Shown: positions 44,597-53,741, numbered from the stretch's first letter. The stretch is 53,865 bases of DNA from Halalkalibacter akibai JCM 9157 (GCF_000513135.1 NZ_BAUV01000029.1:1-53865), one strand, 5' to 3'. A program made the numbers and translations. The notes: generated by a model not told the origin, from the letters alone.

Positions 44597-45733
44597 TTAT
44601 GGTTTTAAGACAACTTTAATACAATTATCCATTTTCGTGTCAAAAATTTCATACCCATGCTTCGCCTGATCTAGAGGCAAAATATGTGTAACAACATCCC
44701 CGGGGTCTACTTTCCCGGATGCAATTAAGTCATGTAAGTATGGCATATAGTGAATTACAGGTGCTTGTCCTGTTCTAATATTTACATTGCGTTGGAAAAT
44801 ATCTCCTAATGGAAAACCGTTATACCTAGATGAGTAAACACCTGTGATTTGAATGTTTCCACCTTTTCGTACAGCTTGACTCGCCATGACAAGTGCACTC
44901 ATTGCACCACCATGCAGCTTTAACCCAGAGGCTAAAAATTCAATGTCGGTCATCTTTCCACTCATTCCTACACAATCGATGACTACATCTGCTCCGCCAT
45001 TAGTTAAATCGTGTAAATAGGCACCGACATTTTCGTGATCCTCAAAATTGACCACTTCAACATTATTTGTACGCTTAGCATGTTCTAAACGATAGCCTAC
45101 GTAATCAACAGCAATAACTCGCTTTGCCCCTTTTAGCCAAGCAAACTTTTGGGCCAAAAGTCCAACTGGTCCGCAGCCAAGAATAATGACGGTGTCTCCT
45201 TCTTTCATCCCGGAGTTATCAACACTCCAATATGCCGTTGAACCAGCATCAGCAAGTAACACCAATTTCTCATCTTCTACTTCACTATCCTCAGGAATCT
45301 TGAATGGGGTAAAATTTCCATATGGTACACGCATATATTCAGCTTGTCCTCCAGGAAACCCCCCTGTTGTTCCTGAATAGCCAAAATAAGCTCCCATCTC
45401 ACCGTTATCGTTTGCAGTGTCACATTGGCTTTCTAGCTCATGCTCACAGAACCAGCATTTACCGCAGCTTACATTAAACGGGATAATGACACGGTCACCT
45501 TTCTTTAGCTTTGTAACTTCGGGACCGACTTCTTCCACAACCCCCATTGGTTCATGTCCAATAATATAATCTTCTTGTAAATTCGGTATCATTCCATGTA
45601 TTAAGTGCAAATCAGATCCACAAATGGCTGTATGTGTTAATTTGACAATGATATCATCAGGTTTTTGGATACTTGGTGCCTTTACATCTTTAACGATAAT
45701 ATTTTTAACACCTTGAAAGGTAACTGCTTTCAT
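44597..45733 (-). CDS. adhB: Zinc-dependent alcohol dehydrogenase, AdhB-like
   Basis: 378 residues of the MDR family. The start is ATG 45733 (TGGAGGA upstream); the longer frame runs into the coat gene. Catalytic zinc ligands are in AICGSDLH and IIGHEPMG, structural zinc in CGKCWFCEHELESQC, and the nucleotide-binding loop is GCGPVGLLA. It resembles glutathione-independent formaldehyde-dehydrogenase-like enzymes. In B. subtilis adhB lies between coat-protein genes yraF and yraE, as here, so it is probably a sporulation-time enzyme. Confidence 0.85.
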   Translation of the reverse strand: MKAVTFQGVKNIIVKDVKAPSIQKPDDIIVKLTHTAICGSDLHLIHGMIPNLQEDYIIGHEPMGVVEEVGPEVTKLKKGDRVIIPFNVSCGKCWFCEHELESQCDTANDNGEMGAYFGYSGTTGGFPGGQAEYMRVPYGNFTPFKIPEDSEVEDEKLVLLADAGSTAYWSVDNSGMKEGDTVIILGCGPVGLLAQKFAWLKGAKRVIAVDYVGYRLEHAKRTNNVEVVNFEDHENVGAYLHDLTNGGADVVIDCVGMSGKMTDIEFLASGLKLHGGAMSALVMASQAVRKGGNIQITGVYSSRYNGFPLGDIFQRNVNIRTGQAPVIHYMPYLHDLIASGKVDPGDVVTHILPLDQAKHGYEIFDTKMDNCIKVVLKP

Positions 45734-45758
45734 GAGTAATCCTCCATTATTTTCATAA

Positions 45759-46118
45759 TCACTGTGGTGGGGTAGGGAATAATCCTTTACGATTTGTATT
45801 ACCTGGGAAGAGATTAAGACCGGCAATATCCACTGCTGTTTGCGCGGCTTGAAGGTCCAGTTTCTTTTGCTCAGATATGTTATAAGGATGGAACCACTTT
45901 TTCTCCATCATCAGTTTCGATACTTCTTCGTGGTAATCAATCGCTACTTCCATTTGATTACGTAATGTCATTCTAAGCTCTGGGCTCGCAGCTTCCGTCA
46001 GAGCAATGGCATAATTTCTAACTGCTTCTTTTGCTGTTAATAATAAATCAAGCGCGATTCCTGAATCCGCTTGCTCGGGCATCCCAACCGAGTTAATTGG
46101 ATCTAAATAATCATTCAC
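45759..46118 (-). CDS. Spore coat protein, CotF/YraF-like
   Basis: 119 residues of the CotF family: ALDLLLTAKEAVRNYAIALTEAASPELRM near residue 23 (as two overlapping parts LLTAKEAVRNYAIALTEA and SPELRMTLRNQM) and YHEEVSKLMMEKKWFHPYN. The ferritin-like helical pair is typical. It lies 16 bases from the upstream coat gene and just before adhB. It is paralogous to the protein at 46709. Confidence 0.82.
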   Translation of the reverse strand: MNDYLDPINSVGMPEQADSGIALDLLLTAKEAVRNYAIALTEAASPELRMTLRNQMEVAIDYHEEVSKLMMEKKWFHPYNISEQKKLDLQAAQTAVDIAGLNLFPGNTNRKGLFPTPPQ

Positions 46119-46133
46119 TTTCTATCACCTCAC

Positions 46134-46340
46134 TTAATGAGTTTTTGCCTGTTGATAAAGGGCTTGAAGTTCTTGTATATCTTTTATTGATTGTTGAACG
46201 TTTTTTTCCATCATTGCTTTTAGATCTTGATCAAATACGATCCCTTGCATCATTTTTGATTTTAGTAAGCCGACTGTTTTAAAATTTAATAGCTCGTGTG
46301 TCTCCATTGTTTCGTGGTAAGCAAGATTTCCTGGTTGCAT
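46134..46340 (-). CDS. Small spore coat protein, YraD/YraG-like
   Basis: 68 residues: YHETMETHELLNFKTVGLLKSKMMQG and a helical tail, the family seen in yraG/yraD of B. subtilis. The first gene of a minus-strand coat-adhB operon, behind AGGAGGTGAAATC. It is paralogous to the divergent gene at 46506, sharing HET-E-HELL-FK. Confidence 0.82.
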   Translation of the reverse strand: MQPGNLAYHETMETHELLNFKTVGLLKSKMMQGIVFDQDLKAMMEKNVQQSIKDIQELQALYQQAKTH

Positions 46341-46505
46341 GATTTCACCTCCTGTCTTGACAAAGTTTATTTTATCTCTAAAGGTTGGGAATATCCGGAT
46401 TTATAAAAATCTTCTGTCACCATAATCGCTAAAAATTTTTGAATAATAAAAATAAAAATACGTAACATAACTGAGCAAAAGCCTTATAACATTAGGAGTG
46501 AGAAG

Positions 46506-46712
46506 ATGACTACAAAGTATGCGCTTCATGAAACTTTAGAATTACATGAATTACTAACCTTTAAGAACCTTTGTTTGACGAAGTCGTCAACAATGAGTAG
46601 CTTGGTTGAATGTGAAGAATTAAAAGCAATTTTAACAATGGATGTCACAACAGGAAAGCAACATGTACAACAATTACAAGAATTACTACAAAATGGGGGT
46701 CCTAATCTATGA
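46506..46712 (+). CDS. Small spore coat protein, YraD/YraG-like (divergent copy)
   Basis: 68 residues beginning MTTKYALHETLELHELLTF, like the protein at 46134 but divergent from it across a 165-base promoter region. The stop codon overlaps the next start (ATGA). The ribosome site is GGAGTGAG. Expected to be made in the mother cell. Confidence 0.8.
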   Translation: MTTKYALHETLELHELLTFKNLCLTKSSTMSSLVECEELKAILTMDVTTGKQHVQQLQELLQNGGPNL

Positions 46713-47005
46713 CGAATTTGCTGCAAAATATGGCTGGAATGGCTGCACTGACGGATCAAGTGATTGCTACCGATTTCTTAATTACTGCAAAAGCAGGGGT
46801 TAGAAATACAACGTTTGCTTTAACGGAAGCAACCACCCCGGAAATAAGAACGGCATTGCGTCAACAATTAAACGACGCGATTGAGGCGCACGAAAAAATA
46901 TATCAATATTTGGTAGCTAAAGGATATTATCTTCCTAGTGATTTAAAAGAGCAGTTAAAGGTGGACCTAAATGCTTCTGAGATTGCAATGAATTTATCAA
47001 ATTAA
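46709..47005 (+). CDS. Spore coat protein, CotF/YraF-like (divergent copy)
   Basis: 98 residues: IATDFLITAKAGVRNTTFALTEATTPEIR and HEKIYQYLVAKGYYLPSD (the two CotF-family helices). Translationally coupled to the preceding gene through a 4-base overlap, and followed by a terminator. With it forms the mirror image of the coat pair at 45759-46340. Confidence 0.82.
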   Translation: MTNLLQNMAGMAALTDQVIATDFLITAKAGVRNTTFALTEATTPEIRTALRQQLNDAIEAHEKIYQYLVAKGYYLPSDLKEQLKVDLNASEIAMNLSN

Positions 47006-47013
47006 TGTTGTAT

Positions 47014-47040
47014 GGAGAACTTAAATGGTTCTCCTTTTTG
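47014..47040 (+). terminator. Terminator after the coat pair
   Basis: GGAGAAC (47014-47020) pairs with GTTCTCC (47028-47034), followed by TTTTT. Confidence 0.75.
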
Positions 47041-47926
47041 GTATTTTAAGAAGGCCACTTATAACAGCCTTATCTTAGTTACATAACAGGAAGCAATTGA
47101 TTCTGGAAGAAATTAATCTCGATTATTCGAGATTGATCGTCAATTGCTAAAGAAAAGTCAGTTAGATATTAATCAAGCCTAAGTTAAATATCATTCGACA
47201 TTACTACGAAAGACAAAACAGGAAATTAGTATGATGAGAATTAACATAATAAGAGAGGCAAGTATCATCTTGTAATTCTTTTATTCTAAAGAAGGGAAGT
47301 CTGTGATCACATTTTGATTACAGACTTAAATAATTTAAGTTTTCTAGAGTTAATTAGAATTTTTACCGTCTTCTGAAACCCGCACTACAATAAGATTTAT
47401 GTATTCTCTTTTTTTCTTCGTGAACTAGTAACTCGACCTTGACAGGATGGAGCTCACTGATCGAACCCAGTACGGACCTTTGTTGGTGGAAAAAATTGAG
47501 TGATTTAGCCGAATATGACGTTTTGGAAATGGACTATTCTAAAACGGGTAGAGAACTGAAAGGCACTACTAAATTGAATGTCTTCTTGTAATTGTGGAAC
47601 GATAAGAGAAGTCAAAGGTTCGGCCTTTCAGGATGTCGCTTTTACAAGCTGTGGTTGTATGATTCATAATCGTCCATCGATACTATTATCAATGGACGAT
47701 TATTCAACACAATAGAACTTGTATCAAAATAATCTATAGGCTTTGCCGATGCCAATTTTGAAGAGAACGAGAATCACTTCTAGAGAATTTGAATGTCGAC
47801 AATCGTAATGCTGTGGTTGGCGCAAATTGCCTTTGATACAATGGGAATTATTAATTTAATAGACGTTATCGTGTGGAAAGGAATTTTGTTTAGAAATTAT
47901 ATTTACAATAGAAGAGAAATGAATCT
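47041..47926. other. 0.9-kb stretch of decayed sequence
   Basis: No intact gene. A nested palindrome lies at 47093-47147 (GCAATTGA/TCAATTGC outside, AATCTCGA/TCGAGATT inside). A 12-bp hairpin (AAGTCTGTGATC/GATTACAGACTT) lies at about 47306-47336. A zinc-ribbon fragment is listed separately. Nothing else is recognisable. Confidence 0.45.
47584..47690 (+). pseudogene. Zinc-ribbon fragment of a phage HNH-like protein
   Basis: One frame reads SCNCGTIREVKGSAFQDV and TSCGCMIHNR, two CxC(G) knuckles spaced as in phage HNH/AP2-type proteins, whose usual pattern is CDCGN...SCGC. No catalytic HNH part is seen. A low-certainty remnant. Confidence 0.35.
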
Positions 47927-48524
47927 ATGTGTGCATGTTGCACAATCGCTACCGATATTACTACTTTACAGCATCAATTCTAATTTGAAATGAATCAAGA
48001 ACTCACACCACGTTATAATATCGCACCTAGCCAACAGATATTAGAGCTAACTTGAGGAGGAGACAACAGAGAAGGGAATATGATGCAAAGGAATCTGATT
48101 CCTCCTTGGGCAAAAGATGTAAAGATTGGCTCTAAGCTTACCAATGCTACGGCGGAGACAGTTGATGAAAAGACTAATTTTAAACAAGCATTTATAAGAA
48201 GGCATTGTCTTGATTTTAAGCGATGGATTTTATGAATGGGAATAACAGCGATGGGCAAGTTTCCTTATCGTTTCGTGTTGAAGGACCGCAAACCGTTTGC
48301 GTTTGCTATAGCTGCTTATATGAGGAGTGGAGGCAATCACTTCTTGTACATTTATTACCACTAGACCGAACGAGCTAACGAAAAAGTGAATTAGAATGCC
48401 TGCAATAATACCTGACGATATATATGATATATGGCTTGATCCAACCTTTGATGATACAGAGTATTTGAAGTCGCTCTTGATCCCATATAACGCTGAAGAC
48501 CAAGATCCAGCTCCATTAACTTGA
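47927..48524 (+). pseudogene. SRAP (YedK/HMCES-like) protein, heavily decayed
   Basis: Begins MCACCTIATDITTLQHQF with the cysteine at position 2 that SRAP proteins use to crosslink abasic sites (normally MCGRF). It then reads LTPRYNIAPSQQILEL, IPPWAKDVKIGSKLTNA and TVDEKTNFKQAF, in family order. Stops and shifts occur at least at about 47984, 48050 and 48235. The end reads IPDDIYDIWLDPTFDD, the usual SRAP C-terminus. Many prophages carry such genes (yoqW type). Confidence 0.8.
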
Positions 48525-48538
48525 TCTTGGTTTTTTTA
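48499..48538 (+). terminator. Terminator at the end of the SRAP pseudogene
   Basis: ACCAAGATC (48499-48507) pairs with GATCTTGGT (48523-48531), followed by TTTTTT. It is intact despite the decay of the gene. Confidence 0.75.
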
Positions 48539-48769
48539 ATGGGGTTCTTTCTTCCATTATCAATACTAATTATTTTTGTTTAGCTGTCTTAGTACTTAAG
48601 CTCAACATCAAAAGCGAGTAAATATAAGGTCTCATATCGAGGGACAATAGTGATTTTATTAGAAAAGAAGTCTAGTCTTTCAGATTTAGTATTAATATCA
48701 ACTCTAAAACTCTTTAACTGAGACCCAAAATATTAAAGAATACAAAAGACTTTACAATTGTTAAAGTCT

Positions 48770-49222
48770 TTATAAACAGTCTGTACTCTCTTTTTTGACT
48801 ATATCCTTCATCACATCTTCTAGTGTTACACTTCCTAAGACTTTCTCCATCGCTAGTTGAGCTGATACGAATAATGGCACAATGGCTTGCTGAATATTTT
48901 TGCCGACAGGACACTTTGGATTTGGTGTGTCATGTATGTTGAATAGTTCATTTTCTTTTACAACATTAACAGCCTTATACACGTCAAGTAAAGTAATGTC
49001 GGATAATTCTTTCACAAGTCTTGCTCCAGCAACACCAGGACGTACTTCGATTAATTCTGCTTTTTTTAACATTCCCATTATTTTTCTAATCACGGCTGGG
49101 TTCGTATTTACACTGGCAGCCATGTATTCGGAAGAACTTGCTTCTTCTTTATTAAAATCAATTAAAGTTAGTATGTGTATTCCTACTGAAAATCGGCTAC
49201 TGATTGACAATTCAGCCACCAT
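48770..49222 (-). CDS. Rrf2-family transcriptional regulator (YwnA-like)
   Basis: About 150 residues from ATG 49222, where Rrf2 similarity begins (LSISSRFSVGIHILTLIDF); the 39 codons upstream look non-coding, but the ribosome site is weak. A winged helix (SSSEYMAASVNTNPAVIRKIMGMLKKA, in two parts) is followed by CPVGKNIQQAI. Only one cysteine is in the usual cluster region, so an Fe-S cluster is unlikely; YwnA-type members are redox or electrophile sensors. It is divergent from the NmrA-like gene, whose promoter it probably represses. Confidence 0.75.
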   Translation of the reverse strand: MVAELSISSRFSVGIHILTLIDFNKEEASSSEYMAASVNTNPAVIRKIMGMLKKAELIEVRPGVAGARLVKELSDITLLDVYKAVNVVKENELFNIHDTPNPKCPVGKNIQQAIVPLFVSAQLAMEKVLGSVTLEDVMKDIVKKESTDCL

Positions 49223-49324
49223 CCTATATTGAATCTTATTAAAAACTAATCTTATCGTGTAATTAATTTGATTACAAGTATATAGTATCAAATTAACCAA
49301 AATATATAATATCGTCTTAATCAG

Positions 49325-49381
49325 TTGACATTTCACCATCCTGTAACTAAAATAATTACATGTAACCGAATGAGTTACAGG
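49325..49381 (+). promoter_or_regulatory. Promoter and operator of the NmrA-like gene
   Basis: -35 TTGACA (49325-49330), 17 bases, -10 TAAAAT (49348-49353). An inverted repeat CCTGTAACT (49340-49348) and AGTTACAGG (49373-49381) spans the -10 and start region; an inner TGTAACC lies at 49361. A regulator bound here, probably the divergent Rrf2 protein, would block the promoter. Confidence 0.7.
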
Positions 49382-49404
49382 AAATTAAGGATGGGGGATA
49401 TATA

Positions 49405-50268
49405 ATGAAATTATTAGTTACCGGAGCAACGGGGAAACTAGGTTCAAAGATAGTCGATACATTATTGAAAAATGTACCTGCTGATCAATTAGTAGTTAGT
49501 GTTCGTAATCCAGAAAAAGCAGCAGGATTACGTGCAAAAGGAATCGAAGTTCGGCAAGGAAATTTTGATAATCCGGAATCATTAGATTCAGCATTTGCAG
49601 ATATTGACCGTCTATTAATTATTTCTGCCGATGGTGATAATGACACTAGAATAAAGCAACACACAAATGCTGTAGCCGCGGCTGAGCGTACCGGAGTTAA
49701 CTTTATTGCATACACTAGTCTAGCTAACGCAACAGAAAGTACAAACTTAATGGCTCCACCACATGTAGCGACAGAGGCAGCAATCGTGAAAACTGGAATT
49801 CCATACTCTTTCCTACGTAACAACTGGTATTTGGAAAATGAAACAGATAGCATCAAAGGTGCAATCGCAGGTGTACCATGGATAACATCTGCTGGTGAAG
49901 GTAAAGTTGGTTGGGCGACTCAACAAGATTATGCGGAAGCTGCTGCAAAAGTTCTAGCTGAAGGTGGCCACGATAATACGATCTATGAGCTTTCTGGCCC
50001 CCTTTACACACAAGAAGAATTAGTCCAAGTGCTTAGTGAGGTATTAGGTAAAGAAATCCCCGTTCAACAAGTGACAGATGATGAATATGCTGAGGTTATG
50101 AAACATGCTGGCCTTCCGGATTTTGTGATTCCAATTGTCGTTGGTATCCAAGAAAGTATTCGAAACGAATCCTTAGCTGTTGAAAGCAATGACTTTGATA
50201 AAGTTCTAGGTCGACCTGTTACACCAATGAAAGAAGCTTTATCCCAACTGGTTAAGTCTGTTTCTTAA
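49405..50268 (+). CDS. NmrA/QorB-like NAD(P)H:quinone oxidoreductase
   Basis: 287 residues of the atypical SDR NmrA family. The nucleotide-binding motif VTGATGKLGSKIVDTLL is at the N-terminus, then VVSVRNPEKAAGLRAKGIEV, the segment YTSLANATEST, and PYSFLRNNWYLEN. Length and motifs fit YtfG/QorB quinone reductases. Its divergent Rrf2 neighbour and operator suggest induction by electrophiles or quinones. Confidence 0.82.
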   Translation: MKLLVTGATGKLGSKIVDTLLKNVPADQLVVSVRNPEKAAGLRAKGIEVRQGNFDNPESLDSAFADIDRLLIISADGDNDTRIKQHTNAVAAAERTGVNFIAYTSLANATESTNLMAPPHVATEAAIVKTGIPYSFLRNNWYLENETDSIKGAIAGVPWITSAGEGKVGWATQQDYAEAAAKVLAEGGHDNTIYELSGPLYTQEELVQVLSEVLGKEIPVQQVTDDEYAEVMKHAGLPDFVIPIVVGIQESIRNESLAVESNDFDKVLGRPVTPMKEALSQLVKSVS

Positions 50269-51151
50269 GAATATCTTAGGAACCGAAACCAAAGATGGCA
50301 ACGTTCTTCTCTAAATTAGGGTAACTATGGTTTACAGGTGCACTGCAAGGCAAAGTCTATGGAGTATTTGTAATAACTTCAGCTTAACATGGAGGAGTTA
50401 AAAAATTTAGAGCGTTACAAACACCGCTGCAGCAGTAAATTCACTTTTATTGTAAACATGGCACCCGATATAGTGTCTTAATTGCTAATGTTACTTTTTT
50501 GCAAGAACAATTTTAAATTTGACAAGAACTTGATAACAGGATCTTTATCGCGTAGTACAACAAAGATACTGTAAACATTATTAAAGGCGATCTCTTTAAA
50601 GAGGTCGCCTTTGGTATTTGACGACATAAAGTACAGAACTAACATTAGCCAAGTGAAAAGGTAAGAATCGAGGATTTATCGGAATTTTTTTCTATAATAG
50701 TTATGGGAACTGAATAGAAAAAACAACGTGATTTGAAGGATGAGTTTTACTTTGAAACTGCTATGAAATATATTTTGAGGTGATAATTATGAAGAAGCAA
50801 CTGCCTTTTGACGCATGGGTGAAGGACCATTTACCTTTGCGTTTTTTGTAGTAGTTTTTCATTTTTTAAAATTTTAAAAGTGTAAATTGTTATGGAAAAT
50901 CATGATAAGTATTTTTATGGGAGGAGGTTACAACTCTAAAAGGTTGATGTTTAGTGTTTAGTGACTGTAGATACATAAACTATAAAAATAACTTAAATTT
51001 GAAGTTAACCTTACTAGTAAGTAACTACTAAACTGTGTAATCAAATAGCTAAGTTCTTAAAATAGTACAAGATGGATACATTGCTGGACTTGCAAGTTTA
51101 CATAACAAATTGAATATGAATCTATTAAATAACTATTAAGGGTGATGCTGC
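50269..51151. other. 0.9-kb region without intact genes
   Basis: Contains the WrbA-like fragment (50286-50420) and a near-perfect hairpin AAAGGCGATCTCTTT/AAAGAGGTCGCCTTT (50583-50612), likely a terminator. A 20-codon frame follows at 50789-50851 (MKKQLPFDAWVKDHLPLRFL) behind GAGGTGATAATT. The latter may be the start of a decayed gene. Confidence 0.45.
50286..50420 (+). pseudogene. WrbA-like quinone oxidoreductase fragment
   Basis: One frame reads KMATFFSKLG, stop, LWFTGALQGKVYGVFVITSA, stop, HGGVKK. This follows WrbA flavodoxin-like proteins, whose core is LW-GAL-GKVGSVF...QHGGQE. Two in-frame stops and missing ends make it a remnant. Confidence 0.55.
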
Positions 51152-51292
51152 GTGAAGAAACCTCCGTCGTCAGAACACCATGTATCCGGCCCACCTTGTA
51201 CAATCATAGAAATTAATAAACCAAACATTGAACTAATGGCTAAAGCATTTTTGCAATTTTATAAACAGACTAGAAAGAGGGTTATTAGCTAG
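51152..51292 (+). CDS. 46-residue protein with PPC and NKPN motifs
   Basis: GTG start at 51152 behind AAGGGTGAT. The product contains GPPCTIIEINKPNIELMAKA and a basic tail YKQTRKRVIS. A second, frameshifted member with the same motif order lies at 53742. It sits 340 bases ahead of a serine-recombinase fragment. I recognise no named family; such small proteins occur near recombinase genes, which suggests a mobile-element link. Confidence 0.6.
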   Translation: MKKPPSSEHHVSGPPCTIIEINKPNIELMAKAFLQFYKQTRKRVIS

Positions 51293-51321
51293 GTAACTAT
51301 TTTATTATATGTACTTTTGAA

Positions 51322-51356
51322 GTGAGTGGACTTTGTGTCTGCTCACTCATTTTTTA
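51322..51356 (+). terminator. Terminator after the 46-residue gene
   Basis: GTGAGTGGAC (51322-51331) pairs with GTCTGCTCAC (51337-51346), with two G-T pairs, followed by TCATTTTTT. Confidence 0.7.
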
Positions 51357-51629
51357 GCAGGATTTCTGTGAATTGTATAATCTTGCTGATATTTAATGAT
51401 TGAATGGTATGAATAACTTTACATTTATAAAAAAGGTGTTAAAAAAATTGTGCACTTTAATGGTATATTACATATTAATTAACACCCCGGCCTTAACTAA
51501 AGTAAAAGGGAAAAATATGAAGGTAGCTTTATTTCAATAATGGAATTGATGCTCAGTAAACTTACACGATTACACTGCAATGATAAATTGATAGTAAATT
51601 TAATCTGGAGCATAAAAGAGATTGTAAAT

Positions 51630-51905
51630 CAAAGATGTACTTTTTAAAAAAATGTGACTATCTAACAGAATCTGGGCAAAAATGTAATAATGCAGGTATT
51701 AAGCTAACTTATGTTGAGAAAAATGTCCTTACTCTTTTTAAAGGGTACTTATAAGAAAAAAGAAAAAACTGATAAATAAGATAAATTATTTAGTACTGAA
51801 AAGAGATCAGTTGTTGAAAGAAATAAAAAGTCTTGAAAATGGCAGGTACAGAGGATACTGTAGAAGATTTGAATGAAATGTTGAGAACAGTGCTTAAAAA
51901 GGATT
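51630..51905 (+). pseudogene. Serine recombinase zinc-ribbon fragment
   Basis: KCDYLTESGQKCNNAGIKLT and YVEKNVLTLFKGYL match the zinc-ribbon region of the recombinase at 13600 (KCEYLKESGEKCINAGIKLE). The coiled-coil continues in shifted frames. No catalytic domain remains. It marks a second lost element, not a duplication of the first, as the residues differ at many positions. Confidence 0.7.
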
Positions 51906-52051
51906 AATTATACGAGGTTGCTTCCTCATGATTTGCTAGGAAAGTCTACAATGGATCATGATCGTAAATTTTTTCCTTTTCGGTTGGATATAGAGTATCA
52001 TTAGAAGCTAGTCTTGCTTAACGGACCAATCTAAAGAAAGGTTGATTATGT

Positions 52052-52384
52052 TTGGATGTGATTTTATATGATTTATTCTTGGTTCTTTTTGGAATTATTC
52101 TCGGTGTAATTGTCAGTGAACCATTAAAAAAACTGTTTACTGGTAAATATAAGGAAGAAGAACGTCAGAAAAAACGAGTCAAACTTCTTTTATATGTGCG
52201 TGAAAATCAAACAGAAACACTTACGACAGAAAAACTTGCGAACGCTGTATTTGGAGGTAAGTTAGATATTTCCTTAGTCAATAAGTTGTTGAAAGAAATT
52301 GAAGAAATAGGATTGATAAAAGGCATTCCCCCCAAAAGTGAAGATGTCACAAAGAAAAAATGGGTTTATGTAAAGAAGTATTAA
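52052..52384 (+). CDS. Membrane-anchored small protein with a winged-helix-like tail
   Basis: 110 residues from TTG 52052 behind AAAGG. One N-terminal helix (LYDLFLVLFGIILGVIV) is followed by a basic cytoplasmic domain (LFTGKYKEEERQKKR) and a helical segment LTTEKLANAVFGGKLDISLVNKLLKEIEEIGLI. The latter looks like a small winged-helix or DprA-like fold. I cannot name the family; it ends in a strong terminator. Confidence 0.55.
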   Translation: MDVILYDLFLVLFGIILGVIVSEPLKKLFTGKYKEEERQKKRVKLLLYVRENQTETLTTEKLANAVFGGKLDISLVNKLLKEIEEIGLIKGIPPKSEDVTKKKWVYVKKY

Positions 52385-52437
52385 CCGAGTTACAGTAATA
52401 GTTAGAGACAAGATCTTAGATGTTCGTTAGATTAAAT

Positions 52438-52496
52438 AAAAAAGAGGATGTCTTAAAAGGGTAAAATTGACCTTTTTTAGACATCCTCTTTTTTGA
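52438..52496. terminator. Strong bidirectional terminator
   Basis: A perfect 16-bp stem, AAAAAAGAGGATGTCT (52438-52453) with AGACATCCTCTTTTTT (52479-52494), serves the convergent gene on each side. Confidence 0.85.
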
Positions 52497-52498
52497 AA

Positions 52499-53554
52499 TT
52501 AATTAATAACGCGCTTTGAGAATAAATAATTTGCACCCCAGTAGGAATTGCCTAAAACGTTTTCTGTAATGTTCACTCCTAGCGAACTAGATGCATGGAT
52601 CATACTGCCGTCTCCCATGTAGATTCCTACATGACCAACTCTGCCATCTGAATATAACTCATTGTTTGTAAAGAACATTAAGTCTCCGGCTTTTAATTCT
52701 GTCACTTGATAACCAATACCTGCTTGGTCTCGCGAAACGCGGGGAATATCCACTCCATTTTGCTGAAATACAAGTTGGGTAAACGATGAACAATCAAATA
52801 AATTTGGAGCTTCATCTAAAGTAGCTCCAAATTTATACCCTGCCCCAATATATTGCATAGCTTGATCTAAGACGTTTTGGATTTGGGTATTAGGCTTAAC
52901 TTCTTCTCGTTTAACCGGTTTTTGTTCTTTAATTGGTTCTACTTCTTTTACTTGTTTCCTCGGAGGTAGCTTTAACTTTTGATTGTCGTAAATGACATTA
53001 GTAGTCAATTGATTTACTTCCTTCAAAGCCTGTACGGTTGTATGATGGGCTTCGGCAATGGTCCATAAGGTATCTCCAGTTTCAACGATGTAGAATTGAG
53101 CCGGTTTCTGTACTTGGATTGAACCATTTTCTGGCTTGAAGTGGATGTTGGCATTGAATAAAGAACCAGCAGCTGTGAGCGAGACATAAGCGGTTTCGTT
53201 AATCCAACGGGGCGGTTCGATGTTAATATATTCGTCGCCTCTTCTTGCTTTTGTTCCTCCCATAGTAGTTCTAATTTTGGTAGAACCGTCTGTTACTTCA
53301 AACGTGGAGGTAGCTTGCTCAAATTTAATGTGATTGTAACCTAACGTTTTAGATAAATGAACGAATGGAAGGTGATATAGACCGTTCACTTTAATGGGAT
53401 TAATTCCGTCGACAACTTCTCCGTTTACATAAAGACCTGCTGTTGGAATGTTTTGATACTGAGCACTGACACCAGTTGTGCTAGCAAAAAGTAAGACTAA
53501 AACTAACATTATAAAAGGAATTTTTTTGTTGATACACAAAATTAGTTTTTCCAT
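52499..53554 (-). CDS. Secreted NlpC/P60 peptidoglycan endopeptidase with LysM
   Basis: 351 residues from ATG 53554, seven bases after GAGGAG (the upstream in-frame ATGs sit too near or lack a site). Signal peptide (KKIPFIMLVLVLLFASTTGVSA), a copper-amine-oxidase N1-like stalk domain (about residues 32-130), one LysM (VETGDTLWTIAEAHHT), a charged linker (PIKEQKPVKREEVKP) and a C-terminal NlpC/P60 domain with the catalytic Cys in LFDCSSFTQLVF and His in GRVGHVGIYMGD. It probably cleaves D-gamma-Glu-meso-DAP bonds in cell wall turnover. Confidence 0.88.
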   Translation of the reverse strand: MEKLILCINKKIPFIMLVLVLLFASTTGVSAQYQNIPTAGLYVNGEVVDGINPIKVNGLYHLPFVHLSKTLGYNHIKFEQATSTFEVTDGSTKIRTTMGGTKARRGDEYINIEPPRWINETAYVSLTAAGSLFNANIHFKPENGSIQVQKPAQFYIVETGDTLWTIAEAHHTTVQALKEVNQLTTNVIYDNQKLKLPPRKQVKEVEPIKEQKPVKREEVKPNTQIQNVLDQAMQYIGAGYKFGATLDEAPNLFDCSSFTQLVFQQNGVDIPRVSRDQAGIGYQVTELKAGDLMFFTNNELYSDGRVGHVGIYMGDGSMIHASSSLGVNITENVLGNSYWGANYLFSKRVIN

Positions 53555-53741
53555 AGCCATTCTCCTCGTATGTAAATTTTTAATCAATTGTTATATTGTG
53601 TCTGCATGTTCTTTTTATACCTTTATTGAATTTGAACTTTAAGGAATATTTGAGGAAAAAAAATAGGATTTTTGATTATGAATCAAGGAAAACAACAAAA
53701 AGGGTGGTGCCTTTTTATGAGTAATTTTAATCTAAAAAAGA

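Noticed and set aside
51630-51905. Recombinase fragment as the right end of the element at 12603
   Set aside because: The two zinc-ribbon sequences differ too much to be one duplicated gene, and the 37 kb between them carries ordinary host operons.
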